Origin: Larkinella knui
Lineage (GTDB): Bacteria; Bacteroidota; Bacteroidia; Cytophagales; Spirosomataceae
Assembly (NCBI RefSeq): GCF_003858645.1
Contig: NZ_RQJP01000001.1
Location: forward strand, 372,001-436,000
Direction: 5' to 3'
DNA: 64,000 nt
Shown one piece after another: positions 1-8,170 of the stretch (position 1 is its first letter; each line of letters begins with the position of its first letter). Made by a program: the position numbers and the translations under genes. Under the pieces are notes generated by a model that worked only from the letters and a program-made list of their open reading frames with translations, had not been told where the DNA came from and did not search any database.

Positions 1-2
1 CT

Positions 3-782
3 ACGGTGGATGGCAGTAACGTGCTGGCGGAAGGAAATGAGCAGAATAATACGTTCACGCATAAACTGACGTACCGTCCTCCGCAAAATATGAGTGCTTT
101 TGTGCTCGAACGGGCTATTCGGAACTACACTTCTGCGGCACCGGCCGACTCGGTCATTGCCTTGCTTCGGCTGTCACAACAACTCGATCCGGCAGGGAGC
201 ACGGCAATTGTCAAAGGAATTTCGGAGGGATGGGGAGTACGCCGGAAAGCAACGTTGAAAGATGCCGACAAGACGTTTGTTGCGAGTCTGGTGACTACCA
301 TTCCGAGCGAAAGCCGTGAGCGAATGAGCCGGGTGTTGCAGGCCTGGGGTGTAGCCGCGGAGCCAGCAGCCGACCCAAATGTTGAGACCATTCGCATCAA
401 GCCGATCAAAGAAGCATTACAGTTTGACAAAAAGGAATTTACGGTTACGGCGGGCAAACAGGTTGAAATCATTCTCGAGAACACGGATGCCATGCAGCAT
501 AACATCGTAGTTGGAAAACCGAAGTCACTGGAAATTATTGGAGCGGCTGCGGATAAACTGATTACGGCGAAAGATGGTGCGGAACGAAATTACGTGCCGA
601 CCATTCCCCAGGTTCTGGCTGCGTCGCCCCTTGTAAATCCCGAACAAACATACCGCTTGAAATTTACCGCTCCGGCTCAACCCGGTGACTATCCGTTCGT
701 TTGTACCTTCCCCGGTCACTGGCGGATTATGAACGGAATCATGCGGGTGAAAACCGCAACCGCGGAAAAAGTTGCCAAATAA
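3..782 (+). CDS. C-terminal part of a cupredoxin (azurin-like) redox protein, 5' truncated
   Basis: The reading frame is open back to the window edge, so this is the 3' end of a longer gene; the GTG at 6 need not be a start. Counting from that GTG, residues about 135-250 form a type 1 copper domain. The ligands are visible: His165 in MQHN, then Cys233, His238 and Met242 in CTFPGHWRIM, which resembles azurin CTFPGH. The preceding ~130 residues are helical and lack a signal peptide, as in the tail of large Bacteroidota HEAT-repeat/cytochrome c/plastocyanin dehydrogenases. That parent architecture is inferred, since it lies outside the window. The likely role is periplasmic electron transfer. 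The gene ends at a strong bidirectional terminator. Confidence 0.8.
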   Translation, partial: TVDGSNVLAEGNEQNNTFTHKLTYRPPQNMSAFVLERAIRNYTSAAPADSVIALLRLSQQLDPAGSTAIVKGISEGWGVRRKATLKDADKTFVASLVTTIPSESRERMSRVLQAWGVAAEPAADPNVETIRIKPIKEALQFDKKEFTVTAGKQVEIILENTDAMQHNIVVGKPKSLEIIGAAADKLITAKDGAERNYVPTIPQVLAASPLVNPEQTYRLKFTAPAQPGDYPFVCTFPGHWRIMNGIMRVKTATAEKVAK

Positions 783-785
783 ATT

Positions 786-846
786 GAGTTAAGAATTAAA
801 AATAGGCTGACGCAGCACGCGTCAGCCTATTTTTAATTCTTAACTC
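786..846. terminator. Bidirectional terminator between convergent genes
   Basis: Perfect 27-bp inverted repeat (786-812 and 820-846) with the 7-nt loop CAGCACG. Its GC core GGCTGACG/CGTCAGCC is flanked by A-rich and T-rich arms, so it gives a U-tract in both directions. It starts 3 bp after the cupredoxin gene and contains the stop codon and last codons of the facing sensor kinase. Confidence 0.9.
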
Positions 847-2119
847 TTAACTCCGTCTTTTTCCGGAGGGGTTGAACGATGGGCTGTGGGATGCGAATAC
901 TGAACGAACTTCCCTGACCGGGAGCACTGCTTAAGCTTAATTTCCAGTGGTGCGCTTTTATAATCTTTTGTACGTAGCTCAAGCCTAATCCGAATCCCTT
1001 GACACTGTGGTTGTTAGCGCCTGGCGCACGGTAATATGCGTTAAAGATATGCGGTTGATGTTCGGGGGCAATACCAATTCCGTTGTCCTGAACGACAAAG
1101 ACGAATTGCCCGTTTTCATTGCGGGTTTGCAGACGGATCACCGGATTGGCAGGAGTATATTTAACCGCATTATCGACCAGATTTCCCAGCACATTGGTCA
1201 GGTGCAGACGGTCGGCCTGAATGACCGGATAATGCGCTTCCAATTCCAGGTGCAGGTAATCGCCGTGACGTTCCGCCAGATTATAGAGGAGCTCGTGCAT
1301 GTCGATGGAAACCGGCTGAAGTTTAAAAGCTGCTTTGTTTTCAGAACGGGCTACCGTCAGAACGGTCTCGACCTGCTGTTGCAACCGCAAGGTTTCTTCC
1401 TGGACCATCCGTACGTATTTTAACATCCGCTCCGGTTGTTCGAAAATTTTGGGTGACGACAATACGTCAGCGGCAATTTTGATGGAGGTAATGGGCGTCT
1501 GAAGCTCGTGCGTCATGTTGTTGATAAATTCGCGCCTGTCTTCGGTCTGGTTTCGTTGGGTAAGCATCCGGTAAAACAGATACATGAAGAAGGACGTCAG
1601 CAGCAGCACGATTACAGACGCTAGAATCCAGCTGTCTAATTGTTGCGTCAGGTACTGGACCTGATTGGGAAAACGGACGACAAAATAATAGGGCGATGAA
1701 GCCGGTCGTGAAGCGGTTTTTGCGAGGCCTGGCGATTCGGCAGGTTGCCTCGACGAATTTTCGTAGATAATCTGACCGGCATTGTTGTCATAAATACCGT
1801 ACTCAAAATCAGTCAGTATCTGGTGGATTTCCAGTTCAGCACCTAAATAAAACTCCAGTTTACCCGGGTCAATGGGCGCATCGAGATTCACCAGGTAGTA
1901 AGTCGGCGACAACATGACGACCTGAACGCCAACGGGCATACCGGTTTCGGGCCGGGCCACGCGCCGGGCCACTTCGCCCAATGCTTTGGTAACGGATTGC
2001 AGAAACTGCCGTTCGCGCAATTCGTAGGCTTTTCTCACCCAATAGACCTGCGTTGACACCATGCCAATTATTGACAGGACCGAGAGAACAATCAAAATAC
2101 GGGTAGTCAGTCGTGACAT
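833..2119 (-). CDS. Membrane sensor histidine kinase
   Basis: Sensor kinase of about 428 residues. The ATG at 2119 (MSRLTTRIL) is preferred; the frame can be extended to a TTG at 2131. A first membrane helix spans residues ~8-28, followed by a ~130-residue periplasmic sensor domain and a second helix near ~160-180. No clear HAMP domain is seen. HisKA carries the phospho-acceptor His204 in NMTHELQTPITS. The HATPase domain shows the N box NLVDNAVKY, G1 DNGIGIAPEHQ and G2 GFGLGLSYV. It should autophosphorylate and pass phosphate to a response regulator, but none is adjacent, so the partner must be elsewhere. The signal sensed is unknown. Confidence 0.93.
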   Translation of the reverse strand: MSRLTTRILIVLSVLSIIGMVSTQVYWVRKAYELRERQFLQSVTKALGEVARRVARPETGMPVGVQVVMLSPTYYLVNLDAPIDPGKLEFYLGAELEIHQILTDFEYGIYDNNAGQIIYENSSRQPAESPGLAKTASRPASSPYYFVVRFPNQVQYLTQQLDSWILASVIVLLLTSFFMYLFYRMLTQRNQTEDRREFINNMTHELQTPITSIKIAADVLSSPKIFEQPERMLKYVRMVQEETLRLQQQVETVLTVARSENKAAFKLQPVSIDMHELLYNLAERHGDYLHLELEAHYPVIQADRLHLTNVLGNLVDNAVKYTPANPVIRLQTRNENGQFVFVVQDNGIGIAPEHQPHIFNAYYRAPGANNHSVKGFGLGLSYVQKIIKAHHWKLSLSSAPGQGSSFSIRIPQPIVQPLRKKTELRVKN

Positions 2120-2131
2120 AGTATATGTCAA

Positions 2132-2546
2132 ATTAGGTGGACTTGATAGACTATACTCCGTTTAGACGAGTGAATCTTCCAAAAGTCAGCTATTCAAGAC
2201 TTTTTTACCAAAAAACTATGAAAAATAGTGGTCTGAAGTGCCATCATCTTGGGGTGTACCCAACAAAATAATGGCTCATGTGATAGAGACAGGTAATACT
2301 GATTAAGTATTTGTCAGACGGCGGGTAAGGTAAACTACTTATGCTAAGTAATTGAATAATAAACAATAATTCAAATTTTTATCAATAATAATTTATAATT
2401 AAAGTATAGCAAAAGCTCCTCTTGCACGATACTTCGGTAATAAATACTATAACTGTCAGATTAAAAGGGAATTAGATGAAATAAAAAAAGCGTAGAGCGG
2501 ATGCCCTACGCAAAATAGCAATACTACTCAGGAATACGGGTGCTTT
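2132..2546. other. AT-rich 415-bp intergenic region
   Basis: No supportable gene on either strand. It lies upstream of the sensor kinase and downstream of the Lys-rich gene, both on minus. Apart from the terminator at 2483-2511 it holds long A/T runs (about 2340-2410) without a repeat or RNA fold that I can recognise. Confidence 0.6.
2483..2511 (-). terminator. Rho-independent terminator of the Lys-rich gene
   Basis: GCGTAG (2490-2495) pairs with CTACGC (2506-2511) around a 10-nt loop. Seven A residues at 2483-2489 read as a U-tract on the minus strand. It lies about 35 bp after the stop of the Lys/Pro/Ala-rich gene. Confidence 0.7.
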
Positions 2547-2996
2547 TTATGATTCAGATGTTGTCGTTTCCGGAGCAGCCTGGGGAGTTGGCGCTTTGCG
2601 GGTTGTAGACGTTGGGCGGGTTGTGGTCGGTTTCGCTACGGGAGCAGGGGCGGTTTTTGCGGACGGTTTTGGTGTTGTGGCCGCTTTGGGTTGGGGGGCT
2701 TCTTTGGCTGGAACGGGCGCGGTGGACTGGCCATTATCGGTTGCTTTTACAACCGGTTTCTTCAACTTCTTGGCAACCTTTTTAGTCTTTTGGTCGGCTT
2801 TTTTCTTGGCTTTGGCCAGTTGTTTTTTCTTCTTTTCTTCTTCCTTTTTAAAGAGCTTGCTGATTCGATCGGCTAGCTTACTGGCTGATTTTTCAATCGC
2901 TTTCTTCACTTTTTTAGACTGTTCGCCAACCTCCGTCAACTTGGTTTCAATAGAACTGGCGATTTCAACAGCCAGCGACTTCTTTTTCGTCTTCAT
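2547..2996 (-). CDS. Lys/Ala/Pro-rich histone H1-like protein
   Basis: 149 residues with strong compositional bias. Residues 1-75 are a highly charged Lys/Glu/Ala helix or coiled coil (for example KKVKKAIEKSASKLADRISKLFKKEEEKKKKQ). Residues ~60-90 are Lys-rich, and the C-terminus is a low-complexity Ala/Pro/Thr tail (KPSAKTAPAPVAKPTTTRP). There is no signal peptide or membrane helix. Such tails occur in bacterial histone H1-like and AlgP-like DNA-binding proteins, so nucleoid binding is possible, but composition alone proves nothing. It has its own terminator and appears to be a single-gene unit. The opposite strand is also open here, only because of the low-complexity composition. Confidence 0.75.
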   Translation of the reverse strand: MKTKKKSLAVEIASSIETKLTEVGEQSKKVKKAIEKSASKLADRISKLFKKEEEKKKKQLAKAKKKADQKTKKVAKKLKKPVVKATDNGQSTAPVPAKEAPQPKAATTPKPSAKTAPAPVAKPTTTRPTSTTRKAPTPQAAPETTTSES

Positions 2997-3072
2997 ATGG
3001 GAATATTGTTAAGGTGTACTGCGGTAACTAAAAAATCTACAAACAACTACGAAAGAAACAGGAAAAACAAAA

Positions 3073-3618
3073 TCAATGTGTTAAGTTTTTATTAAGTTTT
3101 GTCAGGAAATCCCAACAGACAATTCCGGCAGTAACGGCGATGTTGAGGGAGTGTTTGGTGCCATATTGCGGAATCTCAAGAATGAGGTCGGCTTTTTCAA
3201 TCACGTGGTCATTGACGCCGGTAACCTCATTACCAAACACAAACGCAAGCTTTTTGTTGGCATCCGGCCGAAAATCCTGTAAGCTGACACTGCCTTCCGC
3301 TTGCTCGATGGCGGCAATAATCCAGCCTTCCTGCTGTAAACCGTCAATTAGGGCAACGACATCCTGCACGTGTTCCCAAGCGACAGACTCCGTGGCACCA
3401 AGCGCCGTTTTGGTGATGTCGCGGTGGGGCGGGGTACCGGTAATGCCGCAGAGGTAGATTTTTTCGGCCCGGAATGCATCGGCGGTGCGGAAAACCGACC
3501 CGACGTTATTCAGGCTCCGAACGTTGTCTAAAATCAGGATGTAAGGATATTTGTCAACGGTTTTGAAATCTTCGACGGAGAGCCGGTTGAGTTCGTCGAG
3601 ACTAATTTTTCGGGGCAT
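3073..3618 (-). CDS. SpoU/TrmH-family RNA 2'-O-methyltransferase
   Basis: SPOUT-fold methyltransferase of 181 residues starting at MPRKISLDELNRL. A longer frame from 3654 adds 12 residues (MQLCLYFKNTRK) that look non-native. All three SpoU motifs are present: motif 1 NNVGSVFRTADAF, motif 2 VFGNEVTGV and motif 3 IPQYGTKHSLNIAVTAGI, which together form the trefoil-knot AdoMet site and dimer interface. It should methylate a ribose 2'-OH in tRNA or rRNA using AdoMet; the target nucleotide cannot be told. It lacks the N-terminal substrate-binding domain of RlmB, so it resembles compact TrmL/TrmH-like members. It diverges from mutS across a 165-bp gap. Confidence 0.9.
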   Translation of the reverse strand: MPRKISLDELNRLSVEDFKTVDKYPYILILDNVRSLNNVGSVFRTADAFRAEKIYLCGITGTPPHRDITKTALGATESVAWEHVQDVVALIDGLQQEGWIIAAIEQAEGSVSLQDFRPDANKKLAFVFGNEVTGVNDHVIEKADLILEIPQYGTKHSLNIAVTAGIVCWDFLTKLNKNLTH

Positions 3619-3756
3619 TTTTCTGGTATTTTTGAAATAAAGGCAAAGCTGCAATTATCTGCCGGAAAAGAAAGGACCTCACCAGGAAATTTAACCGGTT
3701 GTGGCCTCCGGAAGACATTTGACGTATAAACCTCAGGATTAGAAGTTGAAAATGCG

Positions 3757-3764
3757 TATTTTTG
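3757..3764 (+). promoter_or_regulatory. Possible -7 promoter box for mutS
   Basis: TATTTTTG matches the Bacteroidota -7 consensus TAnnTTTG and lies 20 bp before the mutS start. No good -33 TTTG is seen at 17-19 bp, so support is limited. Confidence 0.35.
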
Positions 3765-3783
3765 AATAAAAAACAGTACTGAT

Positions 3784-6477
3784 TTGGCACATTCCGCAGC
3801 GACAACAAAGCCACTAAAGAAACCGACCGAAACACCCCTAAACCGGCAATACAACCAGATAAAAGTAAAATATCCCGGTGCGATTCTGCTGTTTCGCGTG
3901 GGGGATTTTTACGAAACCTTCGGCGAAGATGCCATCAAAGCCAGTCGGATTCTCGGTATTACCCTGACCAAACGGAATAACGGCGGAGCCAACGAAGACC
4001 TAGCCGGTTTTCCGCATCATTCCCTCGATACGTATCTGCCCAAACTGGTGCGGGCGGGCGAACGCGTGGCCATTTGCGACCAGCTCGAAGACCCGGCGAT
4101 GGCGAAAGGAATCGTTAAACGTGGTGTAACCGAGTTGGTTACGCCCGGAGTTTCATTCAATGACAATGTGCTCGATACCCGCCGGAACAACTACCTGGCT
4201 GCGGTTCATTTTGCCAGGGGATCAGGGGCCGAAGCGTTGTTTGGCGTTTCTTTTTTGGATATATCGACGGGTGAGTTTTTAACGTCACAGGGCAACGCGG
4301 CTTATGCCGATAAACTCCTGCAAAGTTTTAATCCGTCCGAAATACTGTTTTGCAAAAAGCATCGGAAGGATTTTGTCGAGTATTTTGGCGATAAATTTCA
4401 TACCTACACGCTCGAAGACTGGGCCTTTACCTACGACTTTGCCTATCCGCTGCTCACCCAGCATTTTCAAACCGCATCGCTGAAGGGCTTCGGCGTCGAA
4501 GGGCTGACCGACGGAATTATTGCGGCCGGGGTTATTCTGCATTACCTGAATGAAACCGAGCACAAAGATGTGGGCCACATTGTCCGGCTGACCCGGCTCG
4601 AAGAAGATAAATACGTCTGGCTCGACCGGTTTACAATTCGAAATCTGGAGCTGGTAGCCTCTCAACAGGATGGCGGTATTCCACTCATTCAGATTCTGGA
4701 TCAGACCGTTACCCCAATGGGCGCGCGGCTTCTGCGAAAATGGCTGCTGCTGCCGTTGAAAGACAAGCCGTTGATCGAAGAACGATTAAATACCGTTGAG
4801 CTGCTTAAAAATGGTCATTCGGATGCGGCACAGGGTGCGGACGGACCCAGTTTACGGGAATCGCTGGAACAGCACCTGAAGCAAATCGGGGATCTGGAAC
4901 GCCTGATTTCGAAAGTGGCCGTTCGGCGGATTTCACCGCGGGAAATGGTGCAGTTGAAACGGTCGCTGTCGCACATTCTGCCCATTAAAGAATTGCTGAT
5001 CACGGCTATGTCGCAACAGCCGCTCACCTCTTCCCTGAAAAAATACGCCGACCAACTGAATGCCTGTACGTTTCTGGTCGACAAAATTGAAGCCGAACTG
5101 CGCGACGAAGCGCCGGTGGTGAGCAACCAGGGCGGTATGATCAAAAGTGGCGTCAACGCCGACCTGGACGGGCTGCATGCCATTGCTTTTTCGGGCAAGG
5201 ATTACCTGGTTCAATTGCAAAACCGGGAAGTCCAGCGCACCGGTATTTCGTCGCTGAAAGTGGCGTATAACAAGGTATTCGGGTATTACCTGGAAGTATC
5301 GAACGCCCACAAAACCCGTGTTCCGGAGGACTGGATCCGGAAGCAGACGCTGGTGAACGCCGAGCGGTATATTACGCCGGAACTGAAGGAATACGAGGAT
5401 AAAATTCTGAATGCTGAAGACCAGATTTTCAGCATCGAGCAGCGGATGTTCAATGAGCTGGTGCTGGCGGCCGGCGAATATGTGAACCACATTCAGCAAA
5501 ATGCCCGGGTGATTTCGGTGCTCGACGTGCTGGCGTCGTTTGCCCGCGTGGCCGAGAAAAACCGGTATGTCAAACCGACGATCACCAACGCCAAGGTGTT
5601 GCAGATTAAAGACGGACGCCATCCGGTGATCGAGCAGCAACTGCCGCCGGGCGAACCGTATGTGCCGAACGATCTGTATCTGGATGACGAAACCCAGCAG
5701 ATTATCATCATTACCGGTCCGAATATGGCCGGAAAATCCGCGTTGTTGCGCCAGACGGCCCTGATCGTGTTGCTGGCGCAGACGGGCTGTTTCGTTCCGG
5801 CATCGGAAGCGGAGATTGGCATTGTCGACAAGATCTTTACGCGCGTTGGTGCTTCCGACAACCTGTCGCGGGGCGAATCGACGTTCATGGTCGAGATGAC
5901 CGAAACCGCCAGCATTCTCAATAACCTCAGCGAACGGAGTCTGGTGATTATGGACGAAATTGGTCGGGGAACGAGCACCTACGACGGTGTTTCCATCGCC
6001 TGGTCGATTGCTGAATACCTGCACAACCACCCGACGTATCGCGCCAAAACGCTGTTTGCAACCCACTACCACGAACTGAACGAACTGGCGACGGATTTGC
6101 CCCGGATCAAGAATTTCAACGTGGCCGTGAAGGAACTGGGTAACAAGGTGATTTTCCTGCGGAAGCTGAAGGAGGGAGGAAGCGAGCACAGTTTCGGGAT
6201 TCACGTGGCGCAGATGGCCGGTATGCCGACGGGCATTGTGAGCCGGGCCGGAGAGGTTCTGCAACTGCTGGAAAGCCAGCGCGAAGGTTCGGCGGATACC
6301 AAACGCGAAACATTGCGGGATTTGCCCAAACACAATGATATTACTCTTAAAATCTTCGAAACCGGTGACCCGAAAGCCGAAGCCGTGAAGGAAAAACTCC
6401 GCAAACTGGATATCAATACGCTGACACCAATCGAAGCGTTGTTGAAATTGAATGAGTTGCTGAAGATGATCGAATAA
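3784..6477 (+). CDS. mutS: DNA mismatch repair protein MutS
   Basis: Full-length MutS of 897 residues. The mismatch-reading motif GDFYETF (Phe42, Glu44) is in domain I. The Walker A motif TGPNMAGKS lies near residue 645, Walker B and the D-loop follow in VIMDEIGRGTSTYDG, and there is a C-terminal ATHYHELNEL motif. MutS binds mispairs and small loops and recruits MutL in an ATP-dependent way. The start is TTG: the frame has a stop at 3763-3765 and no ATG between it and the conserved YNQIKVKYPGAILLFRVGDF block. The TTG leaves ~28 residues before that block, which fits the family. A small nucleotidyltransferase gene follows 19 bp downstream. Confidence 0.97.
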   Translation: MAHSAATTKPLKKPTETPLNRQYNQIKVKYPGAILLFRVGDFYETFGEDAIKASRILGITLTKRNNGGANEDLAGFPHHSLDTYLPKLVRAGERVAICDQLEDPAMAKGIVKRGVTELVTPGVSFNDNVLDTRRNNYLAAVHFARGSGAEALFGVSFLDISTGEFLTSQGNAAYADKLLQSFNPSEILFCKKHRKDFVEYFGDKFHTYTLEDWAFTYDFAYPLLTQHFQTASLKGFGVEGLTDGIIAAGVILHYLNETEHKDVGHIVRLTRLEEDKYVWLDRFTIRNLELVASQQDGGIPLIQILDQTVTPMGARLLRKWLLLPLKDKPLIEERLNTVELLKNGHSDAAQGADGPSLRESLEQHLKQIGDLERLISKVAVRRISPREMVQLKRSLSHILPIKELLITAMSQQPLTSSLKKYADQLNACTFLVDKIEAELRDEAPVVSNQGGMIKSGVNADLDGLHAIAFSGKDYLVQLQNREVQRTGISSLKVAYNKVFGYYLEVSNAHKTRVPEDWIRKQTLVNAERYITPELKEYEDKILNAEDQIFSIEQRMFNELVLAAGEYVNHIQQNARVISVLDVLASFARVAEKNRYVKPTITNAKVLQIKDGRHPVIEQQLPPGEPYVPNDLYLDDETQQIIIITGPNMAGKSALLRQTALIVLLAQTGCFVPASEAEIGIVDKIFTRVGASDNLSRGESTFMVEMTETASILNNLSERSLVIMDEIGRGTSTYDGVSIAWSIAEYLHNHPTYRAKTLFATHYHELNELATDLPRIKNFNVAVKELGNKVIFLRKLKEGGSEHSFGIHVAQMAGMPTGIVSRAGEVLQLLESQREGSADTKRETLRDLPKHNDITLKIFETGDPKAEAVKEKLRKLDINTLTPIEALLKLNELLKMIE

Positions 6478-6496
6478 TCCGTAATTTACCTGCGCT

Positions 6497-6805
6497 ATGC
6501 TCCATTCTTCTCTACAGGCCAAATTGCCCCAACTCATCGCTTTATTGAAAAATCATAAAGTGAAAAGAGCGTATGCTTTTGGGTCAGTCTGTACGGATCG
6601 GTTTACCACACAAAGCGATATAGATTTATTAATCGATTTTGAAATCTCGGAACCGTTCGATGGGTACGCTGAAAATTTTTGGAATCTGGAGGAAGAATTG
6701 CAAAAATTATTAAACCGTTCAGTCGATTTGGTCCCTCAGCATACGCTTCGAAACCCTTATTTTATTTCTTCAGTCAACCGAACCCGTATCCCGCTTTATG
6801 AATGA
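6497..6805 (+). CDS. Minimal nucleotidyltransferase (MNT, pol-beta fold)
   Basis: 102 residues, typical of stand-alone MNT-domain proteins. The active-site pattern is present: GS, then about ten residues, then DID in FGSVCTDRFTTQSDIDLLIDF, and a third Asp in NRSVDLV. Family members often pair with a HEPN protein as a toxin-antitoxin module in which MNT adenylylates the HEPN toxin. No HEPN-like gene follows here; a hairpin terminator closes the unit 14 bp after the stop. It may be co-transcribed with mutS. Its base composition looks more AT-rich than mutS, hinting at separate acquisition. Confidence 0.8.
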   Translation: MLHSSLQAKLPQLIALLKNHKVKRAYAFGSVCTDRFTTQSDIDLLIDFEISEPFDGYAENFWNLEEELQKLLNRSVDLVPQHTLRNPYFISSVNRTRIPLYE

Positions 6806-6818
6806 AGAAGTAAAAATG

Positions 6819-6845
6819 TACCCACGGACTTAAAGTCCGTGGGTA
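6819..6845. terminator. Bidirectional hairpin terminator
   Basis: TACCCACGGACT (6819-6830) pairs perfectly with AGTCCGTGGGTA (6834-6845) across a TAA loop, followed by TTTAT. It separates the MNT gene (plus) from the convergent secreted-protein gene (minus), whose stop codon begins at 6849. Confidence 0.85.
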
Positions 6846-6846
6846 T

Positions 6847-7971
6847 TTATTGAACATGCCGCGAATCCATCTGGTGTTTCGCCAGCATTTGCTTCAACTC
6901 CTCGGACCAGCCCAGGTATTTTTCACCATCTTTAGTATCATAGCCGTTTTTGATCAGCCCATCGGCTTCTTCCATCGCCTGATCCGGACGGTCGAGAAAA
7001 TAGTTGAGTACCATCAGATTATAAAAAGCTGAATACCGCATTTTCTGATTCCGTTTGTCCAAACCGGGGTATTTGGTTTTCAATTCCTGAAAATAATCCA
7101 ATACCGGCTGAAGATCGCGGGCCAGCTGGTCGATGGGTTGCGTGGCCGCCATCCGCTTGGACAACTCCTTCACGGCTTTAATAGCTTCCTGCTGAATCGG
7201 GTATTCGGGATGACTTTTTGAATCCAGAATCCACAGAAACTCCCGCGTTTGGGTCGGCACATAACCGTACCAGCGATTGGCGTCTTCGTTCACTCTCACG
7301 AGCGCATCCGTCACATATTTCGTGATCAGATCCGTCCGAATGGTTTGCTGGTTTTGCTCGATATACCGCCTGGCATCCGCCAGATTCTTGTATTCGATGG
7401 TCGTGTACGACAACTCGTACGGAAAATAACCGCTCGTTGTAACGCTTTTTGCCGGATCGGTCTGCGAAGCCGCCTGCAAAAACCGGTTGTTTTGCAGGTC
7501 CTTTGATTTCTCTTTTTCCTTGCGGGAAAGCGATTTTTCGTCCGTCCGGGCACCGATAATTTTGTAATTGCCACTGAAACTGTAGCGAACGGTCATCGTA
7601 TAATACGTTGTTTGGCTGGTCACCTTGCCGTCTTTGTCTTTTTTCTCTTCGACGCGGGTTTTGGTTTCGCTTTTCTCAAACCGGACGTTGCCAAACTCGA
7701 CCGTAATGCCGACGGCCGGGTTGTTTTCGACCCGCTGGAAACCGGACAAACCGATTTTTTCATAAATCGCCGACTCCGGAAAAGCCGACGCCACCGAAGG
7801 CGAGCAAAGCACGCGGACGCCAAACGTGCGATGGTCGGCTGGCGTGTATTCTTTCGGCAGGATCAAATAACCGGCGTCAAAATAAAAGCGGTCGAGGTCG
7901 ACTTTCTGGGCCTGTGTCCCAAAGGCTACCGAAACCAGAGCGGCAGTTAAAATAGCGTAGATCAGTTTCAT
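6847..7971 (-). CDS. Secreted protein of unknown function
   Basis: 374 residues with a clear signal peptide (MKLIYAILTAALVSVAFGTQAQ) and no lipobox or later membrane helix, so it is probably periplasmic or outer-membrane associated. Residues ~25-210 are beta-rich and include a highly charged loop (EEKKDKDGKVTSQTTYYTMTVRYSFSG). Residues ~215-370 are helical and TPR-like in feel (DQLARDLQPVLDYFQELKTKYP, DRPDQAMEEADGLIKNGY). I do not recognise the family. The minus-strand sequence TACCTTTG (7976-7983) matches a -7 promoter box but lies so close to the ATG that it would give an almost leaderless transcript. It is monocistronic. Confidence 0.8.
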   Translation of the reverse strand: MKLIYAILTAALVSVAFGTQAQKVDLDRFYFDAGYLILPKEYTPADHRTFGVRVLCSPSVASAFPESAIYEKIGLSGFQRVENNPAVGITVEFGNVRFEKSETKTRVEEKKDKDGKVTSQTTYYTMTVRYSFSGNYKIIGARTDEKSLSRKEKEKSKDLQNNRFLQAASQTDPAKSVTTSGYFPYELSYTTIEYKNLADARRYIEQNQQTIRTDLITKYVTDALVRVNEDANRWYGYVPTQTREFLWILDSKSHPEYPIQQEAIKAVKELSKRMAATQPIDQLARDLQPVLDYFQELKTKYPGLDKRNQKMRYSAFYNLMVLNYFLDRPDQAMEEADGLIKNGYDTKDGEKYLGWSEELKQMLAKHQMDSRHVQ

Positions 7972-8084
7972 ATTCCAAAGGTATCGAATGCCGATGCTGA
8001 AAGAAGCGAACTTTTTACCAAGTGGAAAAGATGCCGTCTGAAGTGTATAAAATGGGGATTTGATTGAAACTTATGGCACCGGCA

Positions 8085-8115
8085 TTTGACGCTTAACGCA
8101 ATTAGTTTATCTTCA
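8085..8115 (+). promoter_or_regulatory. Putative promoter of the nucleoside permease gene
   Basis: TTTG (8085-8088), a 19-bp spacer and TATCTTCA (8108-8115) fit the Bacteroidota layout TTTG-N19-TAnnTTTG with two mismatches in the -7 box. The start codon is at 8171. Confidence 0.4.
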
Positions 8116-8170
8116 AACCCGCAATGACACCCTGACTAGACCGTATTCTTTAAACCGCTACGTAAACCCA

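Noticed and set aside
4933-6537. 534-residue open frame on the minus strand inside mutS
   Set aside because: It is antisense to highly conserved MutS domains, His/Arg/Gln-rich and without family motifs; a by-product of codon bias in a GC-moderate gene.
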